A program made the translations under genes and the position numbers. A DNA stretch of 64,000 nt, taken from assembly GCF_030063355.1 (NCBI RefSeq), contig NZ_JASISZ010000040.1:1-64000 (forward strand), written 5' to 3'. The notes below the pieces were generated by a model, which was not told where the DNA came from, ran no database searches, and was given only the letters and a program-made list of their open reading frames with translations. Source of the DNA: Streptomyces sp. PH10-H1. GTDB lineage: Bacteria; Actinomycetota; Actinomycetes; Streptomycetales; Streptomycetaceae. Shown in pieces: positions 46,954 through 56,687 of this stretch (position 1 is its first letter; every line of letters begins with the position of its first letter).

Positions 46954-48269
46954 GTCGGGATCACCGGTTCGCCGCGCGAGAGCTGCGTGGCGGACAGCGG
47001 CAGCCCCGCCCGGGCCTCGATGTGCCGGGTGCGCGCGGCCTCCAGCGGCTCGCGGCCGGTGATCTCCCCGCCGCGTACCAGCGGAACGAGCAGCTGCTGG
47101 TCCGCCAGCGCATCCGGGACGGTCCCGGTGCCGATGACCTCGGCCTCCGCGACGCCGTCCTCGTCCAGCCGCCGGGCCGCCCACTTGCGGCCGCCGACGC
47201 TGGTCTTGGCGCCCATCGACTTCTTGGCGACGGCCACCATGGGCGCGTCCAGGTCGTTCGAGGTGGCCCGGGACACCATTTTGTAGACCATGGAGCAGGT
47301 CGGGTGCCCGCTGCCGGTCACCAGCGAGGTGCCGACGCCGTACGCGTCCACGGGCGCGGCGGCCAGCGAGGCGATGGCGTACTCGTCGAGATCGGAGGTC
47401 ACCACGATCCGGGTGTCCTTGGCGCCGAGGTCGTCCAGCTGCTGCCGCACCCGGTGCGCGAGCAGCAGCAGGTCGCCGGAGTCGATGCGGACCGCGCCCA
47501 GCTCGGGCCCGGCGACCTCGACGGCGGTGCGGACCGCCGACATCAGGTCGTAGGTGTCCACGAGCAGCGTGGTGCCGCGGCCCAGGGAGTCGACCTGCGC
47601 GATGAAGGCGTCCCGTTCGGTGTCGTGCAGCAGGGTGAACGCGTGCGCGGCCGTGCCGATGGTCGGCAGCCCGTAACGGAAGCCGGCCGCGAGGTTCGAG
47701 GAGGACAGGAATCCGCCGACGTACGCGGCGCGCGAGGCGGCCACCGCCGCCAGTTCGTGCGCCCGCCGGGCGCCCATCTCCATCAGCGGACGGCCGCCCG
47801 CCGCGACCGCCATCCGGGACGCGGCCGCCGCGATCGCGGAGTCGTGGTTGAGGATCGAAAGGATCACCGTCTCCAGGATCACCGCCTCGGCGAAGGTGCC
47901 CTCCACCCGGAGGACCGGCGAACCGGGGAAGTACACCTCGCCCTCGGGGTAACCCCAGATGTCGCCGGTGAAGCGGTAGTTGGCCAGCCACTCCAGGGTC
48001 GGCGCGTCCACCACGCTCTCGCGGGCGAGGAACTCCAGCACATCGGCGTCGAAACGGAAGTTCTCCACCGCGTCCAGCACCCGCCCGGTGCCGCAGACGA
48101 CGCCGTACCGGCGCCCTTCCGGCAGCCGGCGGGTGAAGACCTCGAACACCGAGTGCCGGTGTGCCGCCCCGCTGCGCAGCGCAGCCTGCAACATCGTCAA
48201 CTCGTACCGGTCGGTGAACAGTGCGGTGGACGGTACGGCCACCGGCAGCCCCAGATCTGCAGCGCTCAT
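46941..48269 (-). CDS. pncB: Nicotinate phosphoribosyltransferase
   Basis: The 442-residue enzyme has TALFTDRYELTMLQAALRSG at the N-terminus, FMLSILNHDSA-like segments, VRIDSGDLLLLAHRVRQQLD and VVTSDLDEYAIASLAAAPVD. The active-site His region EMGARRAHELAAVAASRAAY is intact. It joins nicotinate to PRPP in the NAD salvage route started by PncA. The two genes run in the same direction, with pncB upstream. Confidence 0.95.
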   Translation of the reverse strand: MSAADLGLPVAVPSTALFTDRYELTMLQAALRSGAAHRHSVFEVFTRRLPEGRRYGVVCGTGRVLDAVENFRFDADVLEFLARESVVDAPTLEWLANYRFTGDIWGYPEGEVYFPGSPVLRVEGTFAEAVILETVILSILNHDSAIAAAASRMAVAAGGRPLMEMGARRAHELAAVAASRAAYVGGFLSSSNLAAGFRYGLPTIGTAAHAFTLLHDTERDAFIAQVDSLGRGTTLLVDTYDLMSAVRTAVEVAGPELGAVRIDSGDLLLLAHRVRQQLDDLGAKDTRIVVTSDLDEYAIASLAAAPVDAYGVGTSLVTGSGHPTCSMVYKMVSRATSNDLDAPMVAVAKKSMGAKTSVGGRKWAARRLDEDGVAEAEVIGTGTVPDALADQQLLVPLVRGGEITGREPLEAARTRHIEARAGLPLSATQLSRGEPVIPTEQV

Positions 48270-48370
48270 GGGCGGGATGATACCCCGACTACTCGTCAGA
48301 GTGACGATTTCTCTCCGCTTCCGCGTCCATTTGTGCGAACCGCCGCCGGAGCGGCAGCATTGGGGAGGTG

Positions 48371-48673
48371 ATGAGTGTCGCGCCCGTAGAGATCGAACGG
48401 CCCGAGTCGAGTGAGGCCCCCTTTGAGGTACCCGACCCGGATGTTCCCTGGGTGACGCTGGTGCACAACGATCCCGTCAATCTGATGAGCTACGTGACGT
48501 ACGTCTTCCAGGCCTACTTCGGGTACTCCAAGGACAAGGCCGTCAAACTCATGAACGACGTCCACCACAAGGGCCGCGCCGTGGTCTCCAGCGGCACCCG
48601 CGAGGAGATGGAACGCGACGTGCAGGCAATGCACGGCTACGGCCTGTGGGCGACCTTGCAGCAGGACCGCTGA
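48371..48673 (+). CDS. clpS: ClpS adaptor protein
   Basis: The 100-residue N-end-rule adaptor contains [20 protein letters not shown], the amino-acid-binding pocket region, and [20 protein letters not shown]. It delivers substrates to the ClpA/ClpC-ClpP protease. ATG 48371 is chosen because GGGGAGG lies just before. It is divergent from pncB. The next start overlaps its stop codon (TGATG). Confidence 0.95.
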   Translation: MSVAPVEIERPESSEAPFEVPDPDVPWVTLVHNDPVNLMSYVTYVFQAYFGYSKDKAVKLMNDVHHKGRAVVSSGTREEMERDVQAMHGYGLWATLQQDR

Positions 48674-49203
48674 TGGCCGGCTACTTCGAGGCCGCCCCGG
48701 GCGGCGGCGCCGTGATCGTGCTCGACACCGTCGAGGTCTCCATCCTGCGCAGCCTCGCCGTGCAGCTCCTGGAGATGATCGGCCCGGGGAAGGAGCCGGT
48801 CTCCGACGACCCGCTCGCGGCGCTGTTCACCGACGGGCCTACGAAGCCCCCTTCCGACCCCGCTCTGGCCAGGCTCTTCCCGGACGCCTACGAGGACACC
48901 GCCCAGTCCTCGGAATTCCGCCGCTTCACCGAGAACGACCTGCGCACCCGCAAGCGCGAGGACGTACTGGCCCTGGTCCGGTCCCTCGACGCCGGCGGCC
49001 CGGCGCTGCGGCTGACCCCCGAGGAGTCCCGCCGCTGGCTCGGCGCCCTCAATGACCTGCGGCTGACCATCGGCACCCGGCTCGAGGTCACCGACGAGGA
49101 CACCGAGCTCTACCGGCTGCCGGACGACGATCCGCTCAAGCCGATGGTGATGGCCTATCTGTGGCTCGGCGGTCTGCAGGAGACGCTGATCGAGACGCTG
49201 TGA
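48673..49203 (+). CDS. DUF2017 protein
   Basis: The 176-residue protein (GYFEAAPGGGAVIVLDTVEV, LLEMIGPGKEPVSDDPLAAL, LPDDDPLKPMVMAYLWLGGL) is a DUF2017 member, commonly paired with clpS in actinobacteria. Function unknown. Translation is coupled to clpS by the TGATG overlap. Confidence 0.9.
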   Translation: MAGYFEAAPGGGAVIVLDTVEVSILRSLAVQLLEMIGPGKEPVSDDPLAALFTDGPTKPPSDPALARLFPDAYEDTAQSSEFRRFTENDLRTRKREDVLALVRSLDAGGPALRLTPEESRRWLGALNDLRLTIGTRLEVTDEDTELYRLPDDDPLKPMVMAYLWLGGLQETLIETL

Positions 49204-49208
49204 CGCCG

Positions 49209-49233
49209 CCGGGCGGCACAGCGTGCCGCCCGG
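49209..49233 (+). terminator. Terminator after the clpS operon
   Basis: CCGGGCGGCAC AGC GTGCCGCCCGG is an 11-bp perfect stem, 6 bp after the DUF2017 stop. Confidence 0.75.
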
Positions 49234-49527
49234 ACGCGTCCGCGACCCCCGCCGCCCGCCCGGTGGACGCTCAGTGGACGCTCAGCGGACGCTCAAATCC
49301 GGATAACGATCACGTCACCGTGATAGTCCGTTATGCGGCATCACTTCACCTTCAGGGTGTTTTGCCTGTGGCCTGCGTCACCATTGCCGTCTGTGGCGCC
49401 GTCTCACCCCGTGGTACTAATTCCGACCACTGGCCGGGACGCCACCCCTGTTCCGCCAGGCGCCGAGCCGGCCGATCGCCGGTGGCAACTCCACTGTCCG
49501 GGGGGATATGGAGAAAGGCGCACCACC
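49234..49527. other. Promoter region of the amino-acid permease
   Basis: It contains three 11-bp repeats, GGACGCTCAG(T/C/a) at 49263-49294, and a region of lower GC (GATAACGATCACGTCACCGTGATAGTCC) with a partial inverted repeat, ATCACG/CGTGAT. No gene is supported. Confidence 0.45.
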
Positions 49528-50985
49528 ATGCCGACGGACAAGACCGTCGAACAGGCCGTCACCGAGCAGGACGTCACAGAAGAGGGCTACCAGCGCGGGC
49601 TCGGCAGCCGGCAGATCCAGATGATCGCCATCGGCGGAGCCATCGGCACCGGCCTCTTCCTGGGTGCCGGCAAGGCCATCCACCAGGCGGGACCGAGCCT
49701 GATCATGATGTACGCCATCGCCGGCGTCATCATCTTCTTCATCATGCGGGCCCTCGGCGAGCTCCTCACCTACCGCCCCGTGTCCGGCTCCTTCGCCGAC
49801 TACGCACGCGAGTTCCTGGGCCCGTTCTGGGGGTTCGTCACCGGCTGGACGTACTGGCTGATGTGGGTGGTCACCGGCATGGCCGAGGTCACCGCCGCAT
49901 CGGTGTACATCACCTACTGGTGGAAGGGCCTCCCGCAGTGGATCTCCGCCCTGGTCTTCCTCCTGGTGCTCTTCGGAGTGAACCTGATCTCGGTGAAGGT
50001 CTTCGGCGAGGTCGAGTTCTGGTTCTCGATGATCAAGGTCACCGCGATCATCGGCATGATCCTCATCGGCATCGGCGTCCTCACCATCGGCTTCTCGGCC
50101 GCCGGTGACACCGCCTCCCTCAGCCATCTGTGGGGCGACGGCGGAGTCTTCCCCAACGGTGTCGGCAAGTCCCTCATGACGCTGCAGATCGTGATGTTCG
50201 CCTACCTCGCCGTCGAGCTCGTCGGGGTCACCGCGGGCGAGGCCGAGAACCCCCGCGAGACCCTCCCCAAGGCCATCAACACCCTGCCCTGGCGGATCGG
50301 GGTGTTCTACGTCGGCGCGCTCATCGTGATCCTCGGCGTCGTCTCCTGGACCGAGTTCCAGCCCGGCGTGAGCCCGTTCGTGGCCGCCTTCGCCAAGATC
50401 GGTATCCCGTTCGGCGCGGCCATCGTGAACTTCGTCGTCCTCACCGCCGCCCTGTCGTCCTGCAACTCCGGGATGTACTCCACCGGTCGCATGCTCCGTG
50501 ACCTCGCCGTCAACGGCCAGGGCCCGAGGGCCTTCGCGAAGCTCAACTCCCGCCAGACCCCGGCCACCGGCATCCTGGTCTCCGTCGCCCTCATGGGCAT
50601 CGGCGTGTGGATCAACTACGTCGATCCGAACGGCGCCTTCACCTACATCACGGCCTTCGCCACCGTGGCCGGCGTGTGGACCTGGGCGATGATCCTCGTC
50701 TCCCACCTCCGCTACCGCGCCGCCGTGAAGGCCGGCCGCGCCGCCGAGGCCTGGTTCAAGGCCCCGGGCGCCCCGTACACCAGCTGGATCGCCCTGATCT
50801 TCCTCGCCGGCGTGATGGTGATGATCGGCATCGACGAGGACGCCCGGATTTCGCTGTACAGCGCTCCGGCGTGGTTCGCGATCCTCGGCATCGGGTACGC
50901 CTGGCTCAAGCGGAAGAACCCGGAGGCGTTCGCCCCCAAGCCGCACGTCGCCCCGGAGCCCGCAATGGCCGACGCCGTGCGCTGA
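49528..50985 (+). CDS. APC-family amino-acid permease
   Basis: The 485-residue protein has about twelve membrane helices. The APC-family substrate loop IAIGGAIGTGLFLGAGKAI in helix 1 is intact, and VAYLAVELVGVTAGEAENPR and SSCNSGMYSTGRMLRDLA match helices 6-8 of AnsP/GabP-like amino-acid/polyamine permeases. Specificity is not readable. It is transcribed alone and followed by a terminator. Confidence 0.9.
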   Translation: MPTDKTVEQAVTEQDVTEEGYQRGLGSRQIQMIAIGGAIGTGLFLGAGKAIHQAGPSLIMMYAIAGVIIFFIMRALGELLTYRPVSGSFADYAREFLGPFWGFVTGWTYWLMWVVTGMAEVTAASVYITYWWKGLPQWISALVFLLVLFGVNLISVKVFGEVEFWFSMIKVTAIIGMILIGIGVLTIGFSAAGDTASLSHLWGDGGVFPNGVGKSLMTLQIVMFAYLAVELVGVTAGEAENPRETLPKAINTLPWRIGVFYVGALIVILGVVSWTEFQPGVSPFVAAFAKIGIPFGAAIVNFVVLTAALSSCNSGMYSTGRMLRDLAVNGQGPRAFAKLNSRQTPATGILVSVALMGIGVWINYVDPNGAFTYITAFATVAGVWTWAMILVSHLRYRAAVKAGRAAEAWFKAPGAPYTSWIALIFLAGVMVMIGIDEDARISLYSAPAWFAILGIGYAWLKRKNPEAFAPKPHVAPEPAMADAVR

Positions 50986-51015
50986 CCCCGCGCGCCGAAG
51001 CCACCATCCACCGCG

Positions 51016-51048
51016 AAGGCCCGCCCCCGCACCCCTGGGGCGGGCCTT
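51016..51048 (+). terminator. Terminator between the permease and mec
   Basis: AAGGCCCGCCCC / GGGGCGGGCCTT, a 12-bp stem with a 9-nt loop. Confidence 0.75.
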
Positions 51049-51095
51049 CGTATGCCCGCGCGCCCGTGCCGCGGCCGCCCTTTTATGCTTCGGGC

Positions 51096-51506
51096 ATGCT
51101 GACCATCACCCAGGAGCTCCACGACGCGATCGTCGCCCACGCCCGCGCCGACCACCCCGACGAGGCATGCGGAATCGTCGCGGGACCGGAGGGCACCGGC
51201 CGCCCCGAGCGCTTCATCCCGATGCTGAACGCGGCCCGGTCACCCACGTTCTACGAGTTCGACTCCACCGACCTGCTCAAGCTCTACCGCGACATGGACG
51301 ACCGCGACGAGGAGCCGGTGATCGTCTACCACTCGCACACCGCCACCGAGGCGTACCCGTCCCGCACCGACATCACCTACGCGAACGAGCCCGGCGCGCA
51401 CTACGTCCTCGTCTCGACCGCGGAGGAGTTCCAGTTCCGCTCATTCCGCATTGTGGACGGGGTCGTGACCGAAGAAGACGTGCGGGTAGTGGCCTCCGAG
51501 GCCTGA
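51096..51506 (+). CDS. mec: JAMM metalloprotease of the CysO-cysteine pathway (Mec-like)
   Basis: The 136-residue protein has the JAMM zinc motif complete: an upstream Glu in DEACGIVAGPEGTG and H-S-H-x7-S-x2-D in VIVYHSHTATEAYPSRTD. In M. tuberculosis Mec releases cysteine from the CysO-cysteine adduct. The order mec, cysO, cysM is the same here, apart from a short leader ORF between. Start ATG 51096 (MLTITQELHD). Confidence 0.92.
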   Translation: MLTITQELHDAIVAHARADHPDEACGIVAGPEGTGRPERFIPMLNAARSPTFYEFDSTDLLKLYRDMDDRDEEPVIVYHSHTATEAYPSRTDITYANEPGAHYVLVSTAEEFQFRSFRIVDGVVTEEDVRVVASEA

Positions 51507-51564
51507 TGTCCGGATCGTGGGACGACCGTCTCGGACGGCTCCGGGGAATCGATACGATGAGCTC

Positions 51565-51726
51565 ATGGTTCCCCACGACGTGAACAACAAGCCGCCGGGC
51601 ATGCTGCTCGCTCCGCTCGCTTCGCGTCGCTCCGCCTCCGCTCTTCTCGGGGCCTTTGGCTGCGGAGCGGCGCGGCTGCACGTCGACCTCTGCCGCGTCG
51701 CCAGTGCCGCCTGTCCGCGCGCCTGA
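51565..51726 (+). CDS. Cysteine-containing putative leader peptide upstream of cysO-cysM
   Basis: The 53-codon frame (or 41 from ATG 51601) ends GCGAARLHVDLCRVASAACP then RA. The HVDL-x-RV-x-SA stretch matches short peptides that I recall being annotated as putative leader peptides before sulfur-assimilation genes in Streptomyces. A TACGAT -10-like hexamer at 51553-51558 would place a transcription start at about the first base of ATG 51565, giving a leaderless mRNA. Cys codons near the 3' end could make translation sensitive to cysteine supply. Confidence 0.5.
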   Translation: MVPHDVNNKPPGMLLAPLASRRSASALLGAFGCGAARLHVDLCRVASAACPRA

Positions 51727-51799
51727 GCACTGCTGTCCCAGCACCTGGCACGCCCGCACGTCCCCCCGCCCGACGCCCGCATGTAACGGAGCCCGCCCC

Positions 51800-53046
<1,247 letters not shown>

Positions 53047-53074
53047 CCGCCGCCGCGCGGCCGCCGTGCGGCGG

Positions 53075-53599
53075 TCAGCGCGTCATGCGCTGAACCCGCT
53101 GCCACAGCGCGGCGTCCAGCGCCCCCGCCCGGCGGCGGAACGCCGCGGAACGGACGTCCCGCAGCTCATCGGTCTCCAGGTAGCTCGTACGGCCCTGCGT
53201 GTCGCCCACCGCTCCCGGCGGCAGGGCGATCACGCCCGGCAGCTCCTCGTGGTGCCTGCTGGTGATCTTCGCGACGCGCACCGTCCCCTTGTGCACGGAC
53301 AGCACCAGACACGGCCGGTCCTTTGATCCGGGCCCGTCCTCGAACGGCACATCCGCCCACCAGATCTCCCCCGGAGCCGGCGCCCGCTTCCCGCCGCGCA
53401 GGGGCCCCGGACGGCCCGGTGCCCGCGGCGGACGCGTCGGGCCGCCCGGACGGCGCCGCGCCCCGGCCCGCGACCCGCCCCTCGCCCCGGCCCGCGCCCG
53501 GATCCGTGACCCGGCCCGTGTCCCGGTCCGCGCCCATGCCGCGAGAACGGCCACGACGACCACCGCCGCGGCCGCCACCCACCACCAGGTCATGTCCAT
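53075..53599 (-). CDS. Membrane-anchored PemK/MazF-like protein
   Basis: The 174-residue product begins with a membrane helix (MTWWWVAAAAVVVVAVLAAW), then an Arg/Ala/Gly/Pro-rich linker of about 60 residues, then a PemK-like domain (GEIWWADVPFEDGPGSKDRP, CLVLSVHKGTVRVAKITSRH, VGDTQGRTSYLETDELRDVR). There is no antitoxin gene beside it, and the toxin fold is fixed to the membrane. This suggests a domesticated role. Start 53599 (MDMTWW) is chosen for the anchor. Confidence 0.75.
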   Translation of the reverse strand: MDMTWWWVAAAAVVVVAVLAAWARTGTRAGSRIRARAGARGGSRAGARRRPGGPTRPPRAPGRPGPLRGGKRAPAPGEIWWADVPFEDGPGSKDRPCLVLSVHKGTVRVAKITSRHHEELPGVIALPPGAVGDTQGRTSYLETDELRDVRSAAFRRRAGALDAALWQRVQRMTR

Positions 53600-53824
53600 A
53601 TGGGCTCCCGCCGTCGAAAATCTGTCGAAGGAGATCCTCGATCGGAACCGACCGTACCGGCCGCCCCTCGTACTGGTGATTCCGCCCACAACGGAGCGCT
53701 GAGGAGGCGCGGCGGCCCGCCCCGCGCCTTACGCTCGTCAACATATGGCGGACCGCACCCGCCTAACCCCCCACTCCAACCGGTATGGGGGCGATCTGTG
53801 GCGTGCCCACGGAGGTTTCACGGC

Positions 53825-54577
53825 ATGAAGCTCACCGTCGTCGGCTGCTCGGGGTCGTTCCCGTCCGCGGAATCGGCCTGCTCGAGCTACCTCGTCGAGG
53901 CCGACGGCTTCCGGCTGCTGCTGGACATGGGCAACGGCGCCCTGGGTGAACTGCAGCGCCACTGCGGCCTGTACGACCTGGACGCCGTCCTGCTCAGCCA
54001 TCTGCACGCCGATCACTGCATCGACATGTGCGGCTACTTCGTGGCCCGCTACTACCGCCACGACGGCGGCCCGGCCGACGCGATCCCCGTCTACGGACCC
54101 GAGGGCACCGAGCGCCGGCTCTCCAGCGCCTACGGCGACATGCCCGACGAGAAGTGCATGAGCGAGGTCTTCGACTTCCGCACCCTGGAGCCCGGCAGCT
54201 TCACCCTCGGCCCCTTCACCATCACCACCGACCGGGTCAGCCACCCCGTCGAGGCCTTCGGCTTCCGCATCGAGCACGCCGGCAGGTCCCTCACGTACTC
54301 GGGTGACACCGGCCCCTGCGACGCTCTCCTCGGTCTCGCCGACGGCACCGACCTCTTCCTCTGCGAAGCGTCCTTCACCCACGGCAAGGAAGACATCCCC
54401 GAGCTGCACCTCAACGGCCGCCAGGCCGGCGAACACGCCGACCGCGCCGGCGCCGGCCGCCTCGTCCTCACCCACATCCCCCCGTGGACCGACCCCGCCC
54501 GCAACCTCACCGACGCCCGTGCGGTCTTCGACGGCCCGGTGGAACTCGCCACCTCGGGCGCGGTGTACGACCTCTGA
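53825..54577 (+). CDS. Metallo-beta-lactamase-fold hydrolase
   Basis: The 250-residue protein has the zinc motif LLSHLHADHCIDMCGYFVAR (H-x-H-x-D-H), a later YSGDTGPCDALLGLADG and LVLTHIPPW. It resembles the Rv1339 group, which was reported as an atypical cAMP phosphodiesterase and is likewise found near cysM and rph in mycobacteria. The activity is inferred. A 17-bp tandem duplication lies across its stop codon. Confidence 0.88.
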   Translation: MKLTVVGCSGSFPSAESACSSYLVEADGFRLLLDMGNGALGELQRHCGLYDLDAVLLSHLHADHCIDMCGYFVARYYRHDGGPADAIPVYGPEGTERRLSSAYGDMPDEKCMSEVFDFRTLEPGSFTLGPFTITTDRVSHPVEAFGFRIEHAGRSLTYSGDTGPCDALLGLADGTDLFLCEASFTHGKEDIPELHLNGRQAGEHADRAGAGRLVLTHIPPWTDPARNLTDARAVFDGPVELATSGAVYDL

Positions 54578-54600
54578 GCCACGTCGACCTCTGAACCGCG

Positions 54601-54996
54601 TCAGTCGATGACGTCCACGGCGCATCGCAGCCCAGAGGCGCGCGACAGCCGGCCGTCCGTGGTGAGGAGGGTGCATCCGTACGCTTCGGCGGCCGCGACA
54701 TACGCCGCGTCATAGGTGGTGACATTCCCACGGAGCTCCCACATGCGGGGCAACAGCACCCGGGTGCGCGGCACGACCGGGTCGATCCGGGCCAGCCCGT
54801 CGACGGCGTCGGCCGCGTGCGTCGCGCTGATCTTCCCGCCCAGCAGGTTGCCCCTGATCACCGAGAGCACCTCGACCATCCAGTGCTCCGGGGCGATCCA
54901 CCGGTCATCAGCGGCGAGCGCTCCGCGGCAGCGGTCGCCCGTCGGCCCTTCGTCCAGCAGTGAGAAGACGAAGACCGACGCATCGACGACGATCAC
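54601..54996 (-). CDS. VapC-type PIN-domain toxin
   Basis: The 131-residue protein shows IVVDASVFVFSLLDEGPTGD (first Asp), PEHWMVEVLSVIRGNLLGGK (Glu) and TTYDAAYVAAAEAYGCTLLT TDGRL (Asp residues), a complete PIN active site. It is a site-specific RNase toxin by family. GTG 54996 overlaps the stop of the antitoxin frame by 4 bp (GTGA). Confidence 0.85.
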   Translation of the reverse strand: MIVVDASVFVFSLLDEGPTGDRCRGALAADDRWIAPEHWMVEVLSVIRGNLLGGKISATHAADAVDGLARIDPVVPRTRVLLPRMWELRGNVTTYDAAYVAAAEAYGCTLLTTDGRLSRASGLRCAVDVID

Positions 54997-55124
54997 CCGG
55001 TGCCACCGGGCAGACCCAGGGTCGAATCACGTTCCGCCCGTTCGGCCCTCAGCGCGCCGAGAACGTCATCCTTGGCGAGCCGGGTCCCGTACGAGCGCTG
55101 GGAGAACCGCTGCGGCACGGCCAC
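54993..55124 (-). CDS. Short VapB-like antitoxin
   Basis: The frame ends ...LGLPGGTG with a TGA overlapping the VapC start. From GTG 55124 it gives 43 residues (AVPQRFSQRSYGTRLAKDDV, LGALRAERAERDSTLGLP). From GTG 55157, which has GAGGG upstream, it gives 54. The acidic/basic helix fits a toxin-wrapping antitoxin tail. The DNA-binding half is minimal. Identity rests mainly on coupling to vapC. Confidence 0.55.
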   Translation of the reverse strand: MAVPQRFSQRSYGTRLAKDDVLGALRAERAERDSTLGLPGGTG

Positions 55125-55126
55125 GT

Positions 55127-55150
55127 CCCCGGAACCGTGCGGTTCCGGGG
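55127..55150 (-). terminator. Terminator hairpin after nagE2
   Basis: CCCCGGAACCG TG CGGTTCCGGGG is an 11-bp perfect stem between nagE2 and the vapB-like frame. Confidence 0.65.
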
Positions 55151-55188
55151 GCCTCACCCATGCCCTCAGGGATCGGGCTACACCAGGC

Positions 55189-56439
55189 TCACGCCTTGGT
55201 GAGGTCCTCGAGCTCCTCCTCGGGCTCGCGGCCCGGGGTGGTGAGGTTGAACTTGATGATCGCGAAGCGGAAGACCACGTAGTAGATCGCCGCGAAGCAG
55301 AGCCCGATCGGGATGATCAGCCATGGCTTGGTGGAGAGGTTCCAGTTCAGCGCATAGTCGATGAAGCCGGCCGAGAAGGTGAAGCCGGCGTGCACGCCGA
55401 GGGCCCAGGTGACGGCCATCGAGACGGCGGTGAGGACCGCGTGGATCGCGTAGAGCACCGGGGCGATGAACATGAACGAGAACTCGATCGGCTCGGTGAT
55501 GCCCGTGACGAACGAGGTCAGCGCGAGGGAGATCATCATGCCCATGACGGCCTTGCGGCGCTCGGGGCGGGCGCAGTGCGCGATGGCGATCGCGGCGGCC
55601 GGGAGGCCGAACATCATGATCGGGAAGAAGCCCGACATGAACTGTCCGGCGGTGGGGTCACCGGCGAAGAAGCGGGTCAGGTCGCCGTGCACGATCTCGC
55701 CCGCGGAGTTCTTGAAGTCACCGAGCTGGAACCAGGAGACCGAGTTCACGAACTGGTGCATGCCGACCGGGATCAGCGCGCGGTTGATCAGGCCGAACAG
55801 GCCGGCGCCCACGGCGCCCAGGCCGGTCATCCACTCGCCGAAGTTGCTGATGACCTTGCCGACGGGCTCCCAGCCGAGGCCGAATATGACACCGACGAGC
55901 GTGCCGACGAAGGCCATGATGATCGGGACGAGACGGCGGCCGTTGAAGAAGCCGAGCCAGTCGACCAGCTGCTTGCGGTGGTAGCGCTGCCACAGGACCG
56001 CGGCCAGCAGACCCATGATGATGCCGCCGAGGACACCGGGGTTGTTGTAGACCGCCGGGTCGTCCTTGCCCGCCTTGATGACGGCCTCGGTGACCGGGAA
56101 CGCCTTCAGGACGTTGCTGTAGACCAGGAAGCCGACCAGCGCGGCGAGCGCGGTCGAGCCGTCGGCCTTCTTGGCGAAGCCGATCGCCACACCGATACAG
56201 AACAGCATCGGCAGGTTGTCGAAGACCGCGCCGCCCGCGGTCGCGAAGACAGCCGCGACCTTGTGCCAGCCGAGGCCCTTGTCGCCGAACACGTCGTCCT
56301 GGCCGAGGCGGAGCAGGATGCCCGCGGCCGGCAGGACGGCGATCGGCAGCTGGAGACTGCGGCCGACCTTCTGCAGGCCGGAAAAGAGACCGGAGCCCCG
56401 CTTCTTCGCGGGGGCCGCCGTAGCGGTGGCCGTACTCAT
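55189..56439 (-). CDS. nagE2: N-acetylglucosamine PTS permease EIIC (NagE2)
   Basis: The 416-residue PTS EIIC of the glucose/GlcNAc family has about ten membrane helices. GSLQLPIAVLPAAGILLRLG-like and FVTGITEPIEFSFMFIAPVL (the conserved GITEP substrate motif) are intact, and MHQFVNSVSWFQLGDF is present. It needs a separate EIIB (NagF). The assignment to nagE2 rather than nagE1 follows gene order as I recall it in S. coelicolor. AGGAGG precedes the ATG. Two DasR-type boxes lie in its promoter. Confidence 0.9.
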   Translation of the reverse strand: MSTATATAAPAKKRGSGLFSGLQKVGRSLQLPIAVLPAAGILLRLGQDDVFGDKGLGWHKVAAVFATAGGAVFDNLPMLFCIGVAIGFAKKADGSTALAALVGFLVYSNVLKAFPVTEAVIKAGKDDPAVYNNPGVLGGIIMGLLAAVLWQRYHRKQLVDWLGFFNGRRLVPIIMAFVGTLVGVIFGLGWEPVGKVISNFGEWMTGLGAVGAGLFGLINRALIPVGMHQFVNSVSWFQLGDFKNSAGEIVHGDLTRFFAGDPTAGQFMSGFFPIMMFGLPAAAIAIAHCARPERRKAVMGMMISLALTSFVTGITEPIEFSFMFIAPVLYAIHAVLTAVSMAVTWALGVHAGFTFSAGFIDYALNWNLSTKPWLIIPIGLCFAAIYYVVFRFAIIKFNLTTPGREPEEELEDLTKA

Positions 56440-56487
56440 CAGATTCCTCCTGGTGAGGCGGGCACTTCAAGGGGGACGGCCCGCCGC

Positions 56488-56520
56488 TATGGTCTATACC
56501 ACTGAGTGGTGTAGACCAGT
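56488..56520 (-). promoter_or_regulatory. Paired DasR-responsive elements in the nagE2 promoter
   Basis: TATGGTCTATACCACT (56488-56503) and AGTGGTGTAGACCAGT (56505-56520) each match the DasR consensus ACTGGTCTAGACCACT closely. Together they form a larger inverted repeat around one G. DasR represses GlcNAc genes and is released by glucosamine-6-phosphate. Confidence 0.85.
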
Positions 56521-56605
56521 TTTAACACGTCGGGGCGGGATAAAGGAATCCCCAGTTCCGGTGGGCTGAACCACATGACAAACGGCCCCAGCGGCCACAT
56601 GACAA

Positions 56606-56637
56606 ACGGCCCCCGAGTCCAAGGACTCGGAGGCCGT
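56606..56637 (-). terminator. Terminator after nagE1
   Basis: ACGGCC(CC)CGAGTCC AA GGACTCG(GA)GGCCGT stem, 50 bp after the nagE1 stop. A direct repeat (CACATGACAAACGGCCCC) flanks it. Confidence 0.65.
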
Positions 56638-56687
56638 GCGGGCCGGGATTTTTGCCCGTATTGCTCACGTTTCTGCTACTTCTCTTG

